A DNA stretch of 22,137 nt from Actinomycetota bacterium (GTDB lineage: Bacteria > Actinomycetota > Actinomycetes > Nanopelagicales > Nanopelagicaceae): contig WLHW01000009.1 in the NCBI GenBank assembly GCA_009702525.1, positions 1-22,137 on the forward strand. The letters are read 5' to 3'. Position 1 is the stretch's first letter. Each line of letters begins with the position of its first letter. The notes beneath the pieces were generated by a model, which was not told the DNA's origin, made no database searches, and saw nothing but the letters and a program-made list of their open reading frames with translations. The translations under genes were made by a program, and so were the position numbers. Of this stretch, positions 7,858 through 14,465 are shown in pieces.

Positions 7858-8345
7858 TTTTCGATGCCATTGAGCGCTTCATAGTCGGTACAGTCGGACT
7901 GCCTGGAGAGCGAGCATTTTTTCTGCAAGTTCGCCAGTCTGGAAAGCTAGCAACCGTTGCGGTCGAAAAATCTCAAGTTGCCGCGCTCACAGAGCGCTTA
8001 GATATGTTGATCTCCCAGCTACGAAAAAGTGGGCACGCAGCGGGCTTGAATCTTATTGAACGTGACGACAAGCCTTTAGAGCAACCAATCGAAGCCGATT
8101 TTGTAGTTGGAGCGATATCTATCTCTTGGAACGAGGATGGTAATCAGGTCGAAATCGAGTTACTCGATGTTGAAGAGGAGTCACACCAAGCCTGGAATAT
8201 CTTTCTTTCCCTTGAGATGGCCAACGCTTTTGCTAGGCGCGCACATGCCGTTATTCAATCTGGTCGTCTGCCATGTCCTCTCTGTGGGCTACCTATAGAT
8301 CCACAGGGTCATCTCTGTCCCAGGGCCAATGGATATAGACGCTAA
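7854..8345 (+). CDS. DUF3090 family protein with C-terminal zinc-finger-like Cys/His cluster
   Basis: A 163-aa actinobacterial protein of unknown function. The N-terminal part begins with the family pattern 'RFIVGTVGLPGERAFFLQVRQ' (substantially conserved), the middle holds 'LEQPIEADFVVGAISISWN', and the C-terminus is 'CPLCGLPIDPQGHLCPRANG' with C141, C144, H153 and C155 placed like a small zinc knuckle. The start is TTG at 7854, overlapping the upstream TGA as TTGA; GGTGGAG lies a few bases before, so it is translationally coupled. It overlaps the next gene by 17 nt. It is always seen with the SCO1664-type gene and mshC in the families I know, suggesting a shared process, but no reaction is established. 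Confidence 0.9.
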   Translation: MIFDAIERFIVGTVGLPGERAFFLQVRQSGKLATVAVEKSQVAALTERLDMLISQLRKSGHAAGLNLIERDDKPLEQPIEADFVVGAISISWNEDGNQVEIELLDVEEESHQAWNIFLSLEMANAFARRAHAVIQSGRLPCPLCGLPIDPQGHLCPRANGYRR

Positions 8346-9033
8346 ACGCACGCTCTTAACCTCTGGTGAATTAGTCGTTACCGGACGGCTCGTAGATGCG
8401 TCCAATGCAACGTTGTATGCAACATCGTCTTTAGGTGATCAATCTATGACATGCATATACAAACCCATCGCCGGCGAACGCGCACTATGGGATTTTCCAG
8501 ATGGGAATTTAGCCCAGCGTGAATACGCATCGTATCTAGTGAGCGATTTTTTGAAGTTGAATCTCGTTCCTCTCACTGTTTTGAGGGAAGGTCCTTACGG
8601 TAAAGGAATGGTTCAAGAATGGATTGAGATTGATGAGGGTGTTGATTTAGCACAATTCTTTTCTACTGATCATCCGCAACTGCGGAGCATGGCCTTCTTT
8701 GATGCGATTGTTAATAATACCGATCGCAAAATTGGCCACATACTGCCCGACGCATCAGGGAAAGTGTTTGGATGTGACCACGGGGTCACTTTGCACAGCG
8801 AGGATAAGTTGCGCACCGTTTTGTGGCAATGGGCAGGGGACTCACTGCTTGAATCCGAGCTCACACTTTTGTCCCACTTAGAGCGTTCACTGGGTGAGAT
8901 TTTTGATCTGAGTCCGTATATAACGGAGCAGGAAATTCAAGCGCTACACATGCGCATTGCACGAATGATCGATTCCGAGACTATGCCAGTTCCAAGCCAA
9001 GAGTGGCCACCCATTCCTTGGCCAGCGTTTTGA
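8329..9033 (+). CDS. SCO1664-family protein, PI3/4-kinase-like fold
   Basis: A 234-aa protein of an actinobacteria-specific family of unknown function distantly resembling phosphatidylinositol 3/4-kinases and HipA-like kinases. Kinase-like signatures are visible: YKP with K45 (ATP lysine) after a beta-rich N-terminus 'GELVVTGRLVDASNATL', E65 in the following helix, NNTDRKIGHIL (N129-L139) resembling a catalytic loop with D132, and CDHG (149-152), where D150 matches the metal-binding Asp of DFG/DHG. This suggests a real phosphotransferase, but no substrate is known. The ATG at 8329 overlaps the end of DUF3090. mshC follows 24 bp later with its own promoter-like box. Proline-rich C-terminus (PPIPWPAF). 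Confidence 0.87.
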   Translation: MDIDAKRTLLTSGELVVTGRLVDASNATLYATSSLGDQSMTCIYKPIAGERALWDFPDGNLAQREYASYLVSDFLKLNLVPLTVLREGPYGKGMVQEWIEIDEGVDLAQFFSTDHPQLRSMAFFDAIVNNTDRKIGHILPDASGKVFGCDHGVTLHSEDKLRTVLWQWAGDSLLESELTLLSHLERSLGEIFDLSPYITEQEIQALHMRIARMIDSETMPVPSQEWPPIPWPAF

Positions 9034-9045
9034 GAAAAGACAAAC

Positions 9046-9051
9046 TAGGAT
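9046..9051 (+). promoter_or_regulatory. Putative -10 box TAGGAT, leaderless mshC
   Basis: TAGGAT, six bases (GAGCGC), then ATG at 9058. This supports the N-terminus MESW, matching the MQSW start typical of MshC, over a later in-frame ATG at 9109. Confidence 0.65.
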
Positions 9052-9057
9052 GAGCGC

Positions 9058-10299
9058 ATGGAATCGTGGGGGTCGATAGCAGTACCCAAGCTCAATTATC
9101 CCTTACAGATGCCTTCGCTGATACTTACGGACTCTAAAACTCAAGCCAAGAAGCTACTAGCCAAAAAAGATGTCTACCGAATGTACGTATGTGGGATAAC
9201 GCCTTACGATGCAACGCATCTTGGTCACGCAGCAACCTATTTAACTTTCGATTTATTGCAACGATATTTACGAGCATCTGGAAGCACAGTGAATTATGTG
9301 CAGAATATTACGGATATCGATGATCCACTTCTGGAGCGCGCCAACCGTGATGGGGTCGATTGGCAAGTATTAGCTCATTCTCAGATTGATCTTTTTCGCT
9401 CAGACATGAATGCACTAAGAGTCATTCCTCCGGCGCATTACATCGGCGCAGTGGAGGCAATTCCCCTAGTAGTACAGGCGATACAGGGGCTGTCATCAAA
9501 AGGAACAACGTATTTAATTGAGGATGATTTGTATTTTGAAAATGGTGCCTGCGATGATTTTGGTTCGCTATCCCACTTGAGTAAAGCGGAGATGGAAAGC
9601 ATATTTGCACAGCGTGGGGGAGACCCAACGTTAGTTGGAAAGAAAGACTCACTTGATTGCTTAGTCTGGATGGCACAACGTCCAGGTGAACCCGGATGGG
9701 ATTCAGAACTAGGCACAGGCCGACCCGGTTGGCACATTGAATGCACGGCGATTGCTTATCAATACCTAGTCCCTGATCCTGAATCACCTGAACTTATTGA
9801 TATCCAAGGTGGTGGAAGTGATCTTATTTTCCCTCATCATGAGATGTGTCGCTCTCAAGCAACAGTGTTGACTGGAAAAGAGTTAGCGTCGACATATGTA
9901 CACGCTGGCATGCTGGGTCTTGACGGCGAAAAGATGAGCAAGAGTAAAGGCAACTTGGTTTTTGTTTCCACATTACTTGCCGAAGGCGTTGACCCCATGG
10001 TGATTCGCTATGCGCTCATGATGGAGCATTACCATCGTGATCGGATGTGGACTAACGATGTGTTACTTCAGGCCAACCAAGAAGTTAATAAACTAAGAGC
10101 AGCTTTGTCGATGGATCATGTTGCTCCTACAGAAACGGTAATTGCGGAAGTAATACATGCTTTATCAAACGATCTTGATACACCTGCAGCTTTACATGCT
10201 TTGCAATCGTGGACAATTAAATCTCAAGAGGGAAGTGGTGACGGGGATGCCACCACGCTTCGAATTTGTTTAGATGCTTTATTAGGTTTAGTACTTTAA
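9058..10299 (+). CDS. mshC: MshC, cysteine:GlcN-inositol ligase of mycothiol biosynthesis
   Basis: Ligates cysteine to 1D-myo-inositol 2-amino-2-deoxy-alpha-D-glucopyranoside with ATP, the third enzymatic step to the thiol mycothiol (cytosol). It is a 413-aa paralogue of cysteinyl-tRNA synthetase without the tRNA-binding domain. MshC rather than CysS is shown by 'MYVCGITPYDATHLGHAATY' (42-61), where CysS has CGPTVYD, and by the length of about 412. The HIGH-type motif is THLGH (53-57), zinc ligands are C45, C229 and the FPHHE region (258-262), and the KMSKS loop is at 292-296. The gene follows the SCO1664-type gene. Its TAA is interlocked with the PAC2 stop in TTAA. Presence of mycothiol ligase supports an actinobacterial host. 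Confidence 0.96.
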   Translation: MESWGSIAVPKLNYPLQMPSLILTDSKTQAKKLLAKKDVYRMYVCGITPYDATHLGHAATYLTFDLLQRYLRASGSTVNYVQNITDIDDPLLERANRDGVDWQVLAHSQIDLFRSDMNALRVIPPAHYIGAVEAIPLVVQAIQGLSSKGTTYLIEDDLYFENGACDDFGSLSHLSKAEMESIFAQRGGDPTLVGKKDSLDCLVWMAQRPGEPGWDSELGTGRPGWHIECTAIAYQYLVPDPESPELIDIQGGGSDLIFPHHEMCRSQATVLTGKELASTYVHAGMLGLDGEKMSKSKGNLVFVSTLLAEGVDPMVIRYALMMEHYHRDRMWTNDVLLQANQEVNKLRAALSMDHVAPTETVIAEVIHALSNDLDTPAALHALQSWTIKSQEGSGDGDATTLRICLDALLGLVL

Positions 10300-11159
10300 C
10301 TCTGATTATTTCGGCGCAAAAACCGTTCAAACTCTTTAGCGATACTCTCGCCCGATACCTCAGGTAGATCTTGTGCATCTTTTGACTCCTCGAGAGACTT
10401 CACATAGTCAGCTACGTCGGTATCTTCTAGGGCTAAAGTATCTATCTCTTTTTCCCATGCATCTGCCTCATTAGGCAAATCCCCTTGAGGGATTTCAACA
10501 TCCAAAAAGTCTTCAATCGCATGGATAAGAGCAAGCGCTGCTTTAGGTGACGGAGCATTTGAAGCGTAATGTGGAATTGCTGCCCACATCGAAATCGCAT
10601 CGATTCCCCTTCGCATAGCTCCATCGTTAATAATTCCCAATATTCCAATCGATCCCTCGTAGCGCGAAATCTCTAAACCTAATTCTTTAGCTAGTGCTGG
10701 GCTTGATGCGCTAATGCCGACCGAGATTGGTCGACTATGTGGAACATCGGCTAACAATGAACCAATTGTTATAATCAGAGAAACTTCTAAGTCATCGGCT
10801 AAATCAAGAACCTCTGTGACAAAGGACTTCCAGTGCATAGATGGCTCGCTGCCACTGACGATAACAAAATCTCGAGAAAAGCCCGGAACCGATACTCCCC
10901 ATATCTGTGTCGAGGGCCACGCAATCGTACGGTTCTCAGATTCATCTAATGAAACTTGCGGACGATTAACTTGAAAATCAAAGTAGTCATCAGAATCGAT
11001 CTCACCGATCAATGTTGAAACAACTCCAGGTTTATTCTCGCTCAGTGCATTAATCACGTGCTCCAGGGCAGCACTAGCTGATTCAGCGGCATCATTCCAT
11101 CCTGAAAACGCACACAACATAACTGGGTTTCGTAAAGCGGGGATGTGAAGTATCTCCAT
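10296..11159 (-). CDS. PAC2-family protein (SCO1662-type)
   Basis: A 288-aa member of the PAC2 family, named after eukaryotic proteasome assembly chaperone 2 and of unsettled function in bacteria. Recognisable features are the N-terminus 'IPALRNPVMLCAFSGWNDA', 'GSLLADVPHSRP' in the middle, 'GIINDGAMRRGIDAISMWAAIPHY' and the C-terminal tail 'LPEVSGESIAKEFERFLRR', all typical of the actinobacterial group next to mshC. An acidic region (about 230-265) precedes the tail. The start is ATG 11159; an open frame continues 10 codons upstream through the divergent promoter region but lacks family similarity. TAAGGT lies eight bases before the ATG. The family name should not be read as proof of a proteasome: no proteasome gene is in this window. 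Confidence 0.9.
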   Translation of the reverse strand: MEILHIPALRNPVMLCAFSGWNDAAESASAALEHVINALSENKPGVVSTLIGEIDSDDYFDFQVNRPQVSLDESENRTIAWPSTQIWGVSVPGFSRDFVIVSGSEPSMHWKSFVTEVLDLADDLEVSLIITIGSLLADVPHSRPISVGISASSPALAKELGLEISRYEGSIGILGIINDGAMRRGIDAISMWAAIPHYASNAPSPKAALALIHAIEDFLDVEIPQGDLPNEADAWEKEIDTLALEDTDVADYVKSLEESKDAQDLPEVSGESIAKEFERFLRRNNQS

Positions 11160-11167
11160 AGCCACAA

Positions 11168-11173
11168 ACCTTA
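11168..11173 (-). promoter_or_regulatory. Putative -10 box TAAGGT, PAC2 gene
   Basis: The reverse strand reads TAAGGT, eight bases, ATG at 11159. It lies 3 bp from the opposing box of the HAD gene, forming a compact divergent promoter. Confidence 0.5.
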
Positions 11174-11176
11174 CGG

Positions 11177-11182
11177 TACCCT
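11177..11182 (+). promoter_or_regulatory. Putative -10 box TACCCT, leaderless HAD phosphatase gene
   Basis: TACCCT, seven bases, GTG at 11190. This picks the GTG over an in-frame ATG at 11145 that would lie inside the divergent PAC2 gene. Confidence 0.55.
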
Positions 11183-11189
11183 CCACCAC

Positions 11190-11876
11190 GTGGAGTACTC
11201 GAAACCGCCTGATTTTTTTCAGGCAGTGTTCTTTGATATGGATGGGCTTATGGTGGATTCTGAGCCGCTATGGCTTGAATCCGAAACAGAGATCACCGCG
11301 CCGTATGGGTATTCATGGACCGACCAAGACCAAGTGGCCTGTCTGGGAGGTCCTCTCTCACGAGTAGGTGAGTACATGTACGAAAAATGCGACAAGGCCG
11401 AATCGCCGGATTTTTTCACGCGAACCCTGATTCATACTCAGTGTCAGAAAATGCGACGAGGTACTCCGCTTATGCCAGGTGCACGTGAACTAGTACAAGA
11501 GCTTCAAAGCAGAGGCGTAATAACTGCTTTAGTTTCGGCGAGCCCACGAATCATCGTTGATGCAGTTCTTGAAAATTGTGGAAATGACTTCTTTCCATTC
11601 TCACTTAGTAGTGATGATGTTATTAATACTAAACCACATCCAGATGCATATCTTTTAGCTGCTGAACAGGCAGGTGTTGACATTCGGCAGTGCCTAATAT
11701 TTGAAGACTCACTGACGGGAGTAACTGCTGCTCAAGCCAGTGGTGCTTGGCTTATAGCGGTTCCTCATTTGGTTGTTGTCAATGAGAGTGCTCGCGTGCG
11801 ACGTATCAAATCTCTTGAGCACGTTAACTATCAAAAACTGGAAGAACTATTCAAGGATTTTGCGGCAGCAATCTAG
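11190..11876 (+). CDS. HAD-superfamily phosphatase (beta-phosphoglucomutase/GS1-like)
   Basis: A 228-aa haloacid dehalogenase-type hydrolase, probably a small-molecule phosphatase or phosphoglucomutase. All four HAD motifs are present: I, D16-M-D18 in FFDMDGLMVDSE with D16 as nucleophile; II, S116 in LVSAS; III, K148 in NTKPHPDAY; IV, E172-D173 in FEDSLTGV. The region between motifs I and II (about 22-95) is a small alpha-helical C1 cap. Chosen start is GTG 11190, supported by the TACCCT box. A T7 run near the N-terminus (after residue 7) leaves the frame intact. It sits where actinobacteria often keep a HAD gene, between PAC2 and the RecB-type nuclease. The substrate is not predictable. Stop interlocked with the nuclease stop as CTAG. 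Confidence 0.92.
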   Translation: MEYSKPPDFFQAVFFDMDGLMVDSEPLWLESETEITAPYGYSWTDQDQVACLGGPLSRVGEYMYEKCDKAESPDFFTRTLIHTQCQKMRRGTPLMPGARELVQELQSRGVITALVSASPRIIVDAVLENCGNDFFPFSLSSDDVINTKPHPDAYLLAAEQAGVDIRQCLIFEDSLTGVTAAQASGAWLIAVPHLVVVNESARVRRIKSLEHVNYQKLEELFKDFAAAI

Positions 11877-12637
11877 CTTGTGTGTGCCGGGCAAATTGTT
11901 TTGAAGTAACACCAATCACATAATCTGCTTGGTTTAGGTGGCCAATAATCCTTATCGATGGAAGCCAAAATATCATCGGCAGTTCGAAGAAGAGATTTCT
12001 TAGCAGATTCAATATCGGCAAGGGTCGGATTACTTCTGACTAACTTGCCATCACCCAGATAGATGAGCTGTAGTAGCCGAGGGAGGACGCCGCTGTTCTT
12101 CCAATACAACAATGCATACACTCGCAGTTGAAACAGTGCTTTGTCTTCCCAACCAGGTTTTGGAGATTTTCCTGTTTTATAATCAATGATGCGTACTTCA
12201 CCGGTTGGTGCAATATCTAGCCGATCGACGTAACCATGTAAATAGATATCTTCTCTAAAGTCATCTTCCAAATGCATCTCTCGGTGCGTGGCCTCAAAAG
12301 TCGAAGGTTGCTCCAGCTTAAAATACGTCTCTACAAGTGCACCTGCACGGTCGAGCCATTCTTTTTCGTTCGTCACCATGCTTACAAGTTCTGGCTTCGC
12401 CTCTACCTGTGCCAACCAACGAGAAGGGAGAAGTTCGATCGCGCTTTGAGGTGTTCGGTCGGCGGCTGGACGTTCAAAAAGATCGTGCAAAACCGTATGG
12501 ATTAACGTGCCTCTTTCGGCATCCAAACTTGGAGGTTGGGGGAGTCGATCAATACTTCGATATTTGTAGAGTTGCGGACAGTTGTTGAAGTCGCCAACGC
12601 TACTGGGGGAGAGTCGAAGTCGTGGATCAGTATTCAC
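11873..12637 (-). CDS. RecB/Cas4-type PD-(D/E)XK exonuclease with 4Fe-4S cluster
   Basis: A 254-aa stand-alone nuclease of the PDDEXK_1 (RecB C-terminal/Cas4) class. The catalytic set is H47 (LIHTVLH), D138 (GYVDRLD), D152-x-K154 (IIDYKTGK) and the QLRVYA helix (170-175). Four cysteines, C20 and C240/C243/C249 (CDWCYFKTICP), are arranged as in iron-sulfur-stapled RecB/AddB/Cas4 nucleases. No helicase domain is attached and no cas genes are nearby, so a DNA repair role is more likely than CRISPR adaptation. Start GTG 12637 is chosen because TATCTT lies seven bases upstream; a TTG at 12646 would overlap that box. It diverges from trmI and converges on the HAD gene. Its position next to trmI is usual in actinobacteria. 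Confidence 0.93.
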   Translation of the reverse strand: MNTDPRLRLSPSSVGDFNNCPQLYKYRSIDRLPQPPSLDAERGTLIHTVLHDLFERPAADRTPQSAIELLPSRWLAQVEAKPELVSMVTNEKEWLDRAGALVETYFKLEQPSTFEATHREMHLEDDFREDIYLHGYVDRLDIAPTGEVRIIDYKTGKSPKPGWEDKALFQLRVYALLYWKNSGVLPRLLQLIYLGDGKLVRSNPTLADIESAKKSLLRTADDILASIDKDYWPPKPSRLCDWCYFKTICPAHTS

Positions 12638-12644
12638 GTGAAGC

Positions 12645-12650
12645 AAGATA
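12645..12650 (-). promoter_or_regulatory. Putative -10 box TATCTT, leaderless RecB-type nuclease
   Basis: The reverse strand reads TATCTT, seven bases, GTG at 12637. It is the closest to the TATAAT consensus of the boxes listed and determines the start choice. Confidence 0.6.
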
Positions 12651-12676
12651 CTCTCACTCTCGCATTATTTTTCGCC

Positions 12677-12682
12677 TAAGAT
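12677..12682 (+). promoter_or_regulatory. Putative -10 box TAAGAT, leaderless trmI
   Basis: TAAGAT, six bases (ACGCAC), GTG at 12689. There is no Shine-Dalgarno site. It probably drives trmI-pafB-pafC. Confidence 0.65.
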
Positions 12683-12688
12683 ACGCAC

Positions 12689-13540
12689 GTGTCTAATGTA
12701 GGGTATTTCGGCGACGGCGATCGCATCCAGTTGACCGACCCCAAAGGGAAGCTATATAGCTTTACTATCGCTGCTGGAAAAGAATGGCATACCCATAAGG
12801 GCTGGATAACCCACGATGACTTAATTGGGATGCCCGAAGGTAGCGTCGTGAGCACAACAGGGGGACTTAAATTCACCGCATTCAAACCTCTTCTAGCCGA
12901 CTACGTTCTTACGATGCCACGCGGTGCAACAATCGTTTATCCCAAAGATGCCGCGATGATCGTCGGTTTAGCCGATATTTATCCAGGTGCTCGAGTTCTA
13001 GAGGCTGGTGTTGGAAGTGGTGCATTAACAATTTCTCTACTTCGCGCGTGCTCTAGCAATGGCTCTGTTCATTCAGTTGAGCGCCGCTCAGATTTTGCAG
13101 ACAATGCGCGGTCAAATGTTGAAAATTATTTTGGCGGAGTACCTTCTAATTGGAGACTTACCGTTGGGGATTTGCAAGATCAAGTAGTGGAAGCCTCCTA
13201 CGATCGCGTGATCTTAGACATGCTCGCTCCGTGGGAATGCGTTGATACCGCTGCCACAGCACTTCGGCCCGGTGGAGTTTTCATGGCGTATGTCGCAACT
13301 ACTACTCAACTCTCTGCCACAGCTGAGGCGATAAAAAGCGATGGGCGTTTTACTGAACCCGAAAGCAGTGAGACTCTTGTACGAGGCTGGCATCATGAAG
13401 GTCTTGCTGTTCGCCCACAGCAACGCATGATTGGACACACTGGTTTCTTAATCCAGAGTAGACGAATGGCACCGGGAGTAGAAGTTCTAGCTCGCAGACG
13501 TCGACCAGCGAAGGGTGCCTACGGTGTCTCGGAAGATTGA
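12689..13540 (+). CDS. trmI: tRNA (adenine58-N1)-methyltransferase
   Basis: Uses S-adenosylmethionine to make m1A58 in the T loop of tRNAs. The 283-aa protein has the N-terminal beta domain of bacterial/archaeal TrmI (GDRIQLTDPKGK, 10-21), a linker with 'PRGATIVYPKDAAMIV' (77-92), SAM motif I VLEAGVGSGAL at 103-113, E131 for ribose binding, D161 (VGDLQD) for adenine contact, and catalytic-loop D177 in LDMLAPWE. The start is GTG 12689, directly after a TAAGAT box. In actinobacteria trmI usually lies just upstream of the proteasome ATPase gene; here its 3' end instead overlaps pafB by 26 nt (17 nt if pafB starts at the next GTG). Confidence 0.95.
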   Translation: MSNVGYFGDGDRIQLTDPKGKLYSFTIAAGKEWHTHKGWITHDDLIGMPEGSVVSTTGGLKFTAFKPLLADYVLTMPRGATIVYPKDAAMIVGLADIYPGARVLEAGVGSGALTISLLRACSSNGSVHSVERRSDFADNARSNVENYFGGVPSNWRLTVGDLQDQVVEASYDRVILDMLAPWECVDTAATALRPGGVFMAYVATTTQLSATAEAIKSDGRFTEPESSETLVRGWHHEGLAVRPQQRMIGHTGFLIQSRRMAPGVEVLARRRRPAKGAYGVSED

Positions 13541-14465
13541 GAGATTAATCAATCTTACAATCGCACTATTGGCAACTAAAAGATATTTGACCAAAAACGA
13601 AATATTTACTTCAGTAGACGGTTACGAAGGCTCACCTGAAACTAAAGAGCGAATGTTTGAACGAGATAAAGATGATTTGAGAAATCTCGGGATTGAGATT
13701 GAAGTTGGTGGTTTCGATCCAGCCTTTGACGATGAAGCTGGTTACCGAATCAAAAGTGAAAGTTATCAACTCAATATTGGCGATATCTCAGGTAGTGAAG
13801 TGGCCCTGCTCTCACTTGCAGCAGAGGCGTGGCGCGGCGCAGCACTCAATGAAGCTGCTCAGAGCGCTCTTATAAAATTAAAATCTATCGGGGTTGAGTC
13901 CGATCTTGATGCGATACCTAACATTTCACCCCAATTGCGTACTCCGAATGCCGACTTTGAAGCGATTTCTCTATCCATTGCCCAGAGAGGCGTTTTGACT
14001 TTTACATATGTTGGCAAGGATTTGGAGTTACAAAAAAGAAGGGTTGCACCGTATGCGATTGCAACGCGTAAAGGTTTTTGGTATTTAGCAGGTTTGGACC
14101 TAGAAAAAAACTTAGTTCGTACTTTTAGACTAGATCGTATCGACGGTCAGATTCAGGCACATAAATCATCGCCACCATATGAGGTTCCTGACGACTTCGA
14201 TATCCTCAACTATCTTGAAAATCTGGGTGAATCCGAGACAGCCACACTTGATGTTCGCAAAGGCAAGGCTCACCTTCTTCGCATACAAGCATTAACTCAC
14301 CTTGATAAGGGGGAGTGGGATCAATTAACACTGAGTTACCAAGACCAGTCCCGTCTCATCGAATCGATCCTGTGGCACGGTGATGATGTACTAGTAATTG
14401 CTCCGCAAGAACTTCGGAATGGTGTGATCTCTGCACTCAAAGAATTGGCGCATAACCATGGCTAA
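13515..14465 (+). CDS. pafB: PafB, WYL-domain transcriptional regulator
   Basis: With PafC forms the activator that controls the LexA-independent DNA-damage response in mycobacteria. The 316-aa protein has an N-terminal winged HTH (about 5-65, beginning KIERLINLTIALLATKRYLT), a middle helical region, and a WYL domain from about 145, with the W189-Y190-L191 triad in RKGFWYLAG and 'FRLDRIDG' after it, followed by a WCX-type extension. The start may be GTG 13515 or GTG 13524; both overlap trmI, and nothing in the sequence decides. It overlaps pafC by 8 nt. The gene that normally precedes it, pafA (Pup ligase), is missing. Confidence 0.93.
   Translation: MPTVSRKIERLINLTIALLATKRYLTKNEIFTSVDGYEGSPETKERMFERDKDDLRNLGIEIEVGGFDPAFDDEAGYRIKSESYQLNIGDISGSEVALLSLAAEAWRGAALNEAAQSALIKLKSIGVESDLDAIPNISPQLRTPNADFEAISLSIAQRGVLTFTYVGKDLELQKRRVAPYAIATRKGFWYLAGLDLEKNLVRTFRLDRIDGQIQAHKSSPPYEVPDDFDILNYLENLGESETATLDVRKGKAHLLRIQALTHLDKGEWDQLTLSYQDQSRLIESILWHGDDVLVIAPQELRNGVISALKELAHNHG

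Noticed and set aside
9422..9787. Antisense open frames of 102 and 121 codons inside mshC
   Set aside because: They lie wholly opposite a well-supported gene, overlap each other in different frames, show no recognisable domain and have no promoter or ribosome site.
9058..10299. Cysteinyl-tRNA synthetase
   Set aside because: The CGITPYDATHLGHA motif, length of 413 aa without a tRNA-binding C-terminus, and neighbours identify MshC.
11873..12637. Cas4 of a CRISPR system
   Set aside because: The nuclease has a Cas4/RecB-like cluster and active site, but no repeats or other cas genes are present and the neighbourhood is a housekeeping one seen in CRISPR-free actinobacteria.
12638..12646. TTG start for the RecB-type nuclease at 12646
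   Set aside because: It would overlap the TATCTT box by two bases; the GTG at 12637 sits seven bases after the box and is a better start codon.
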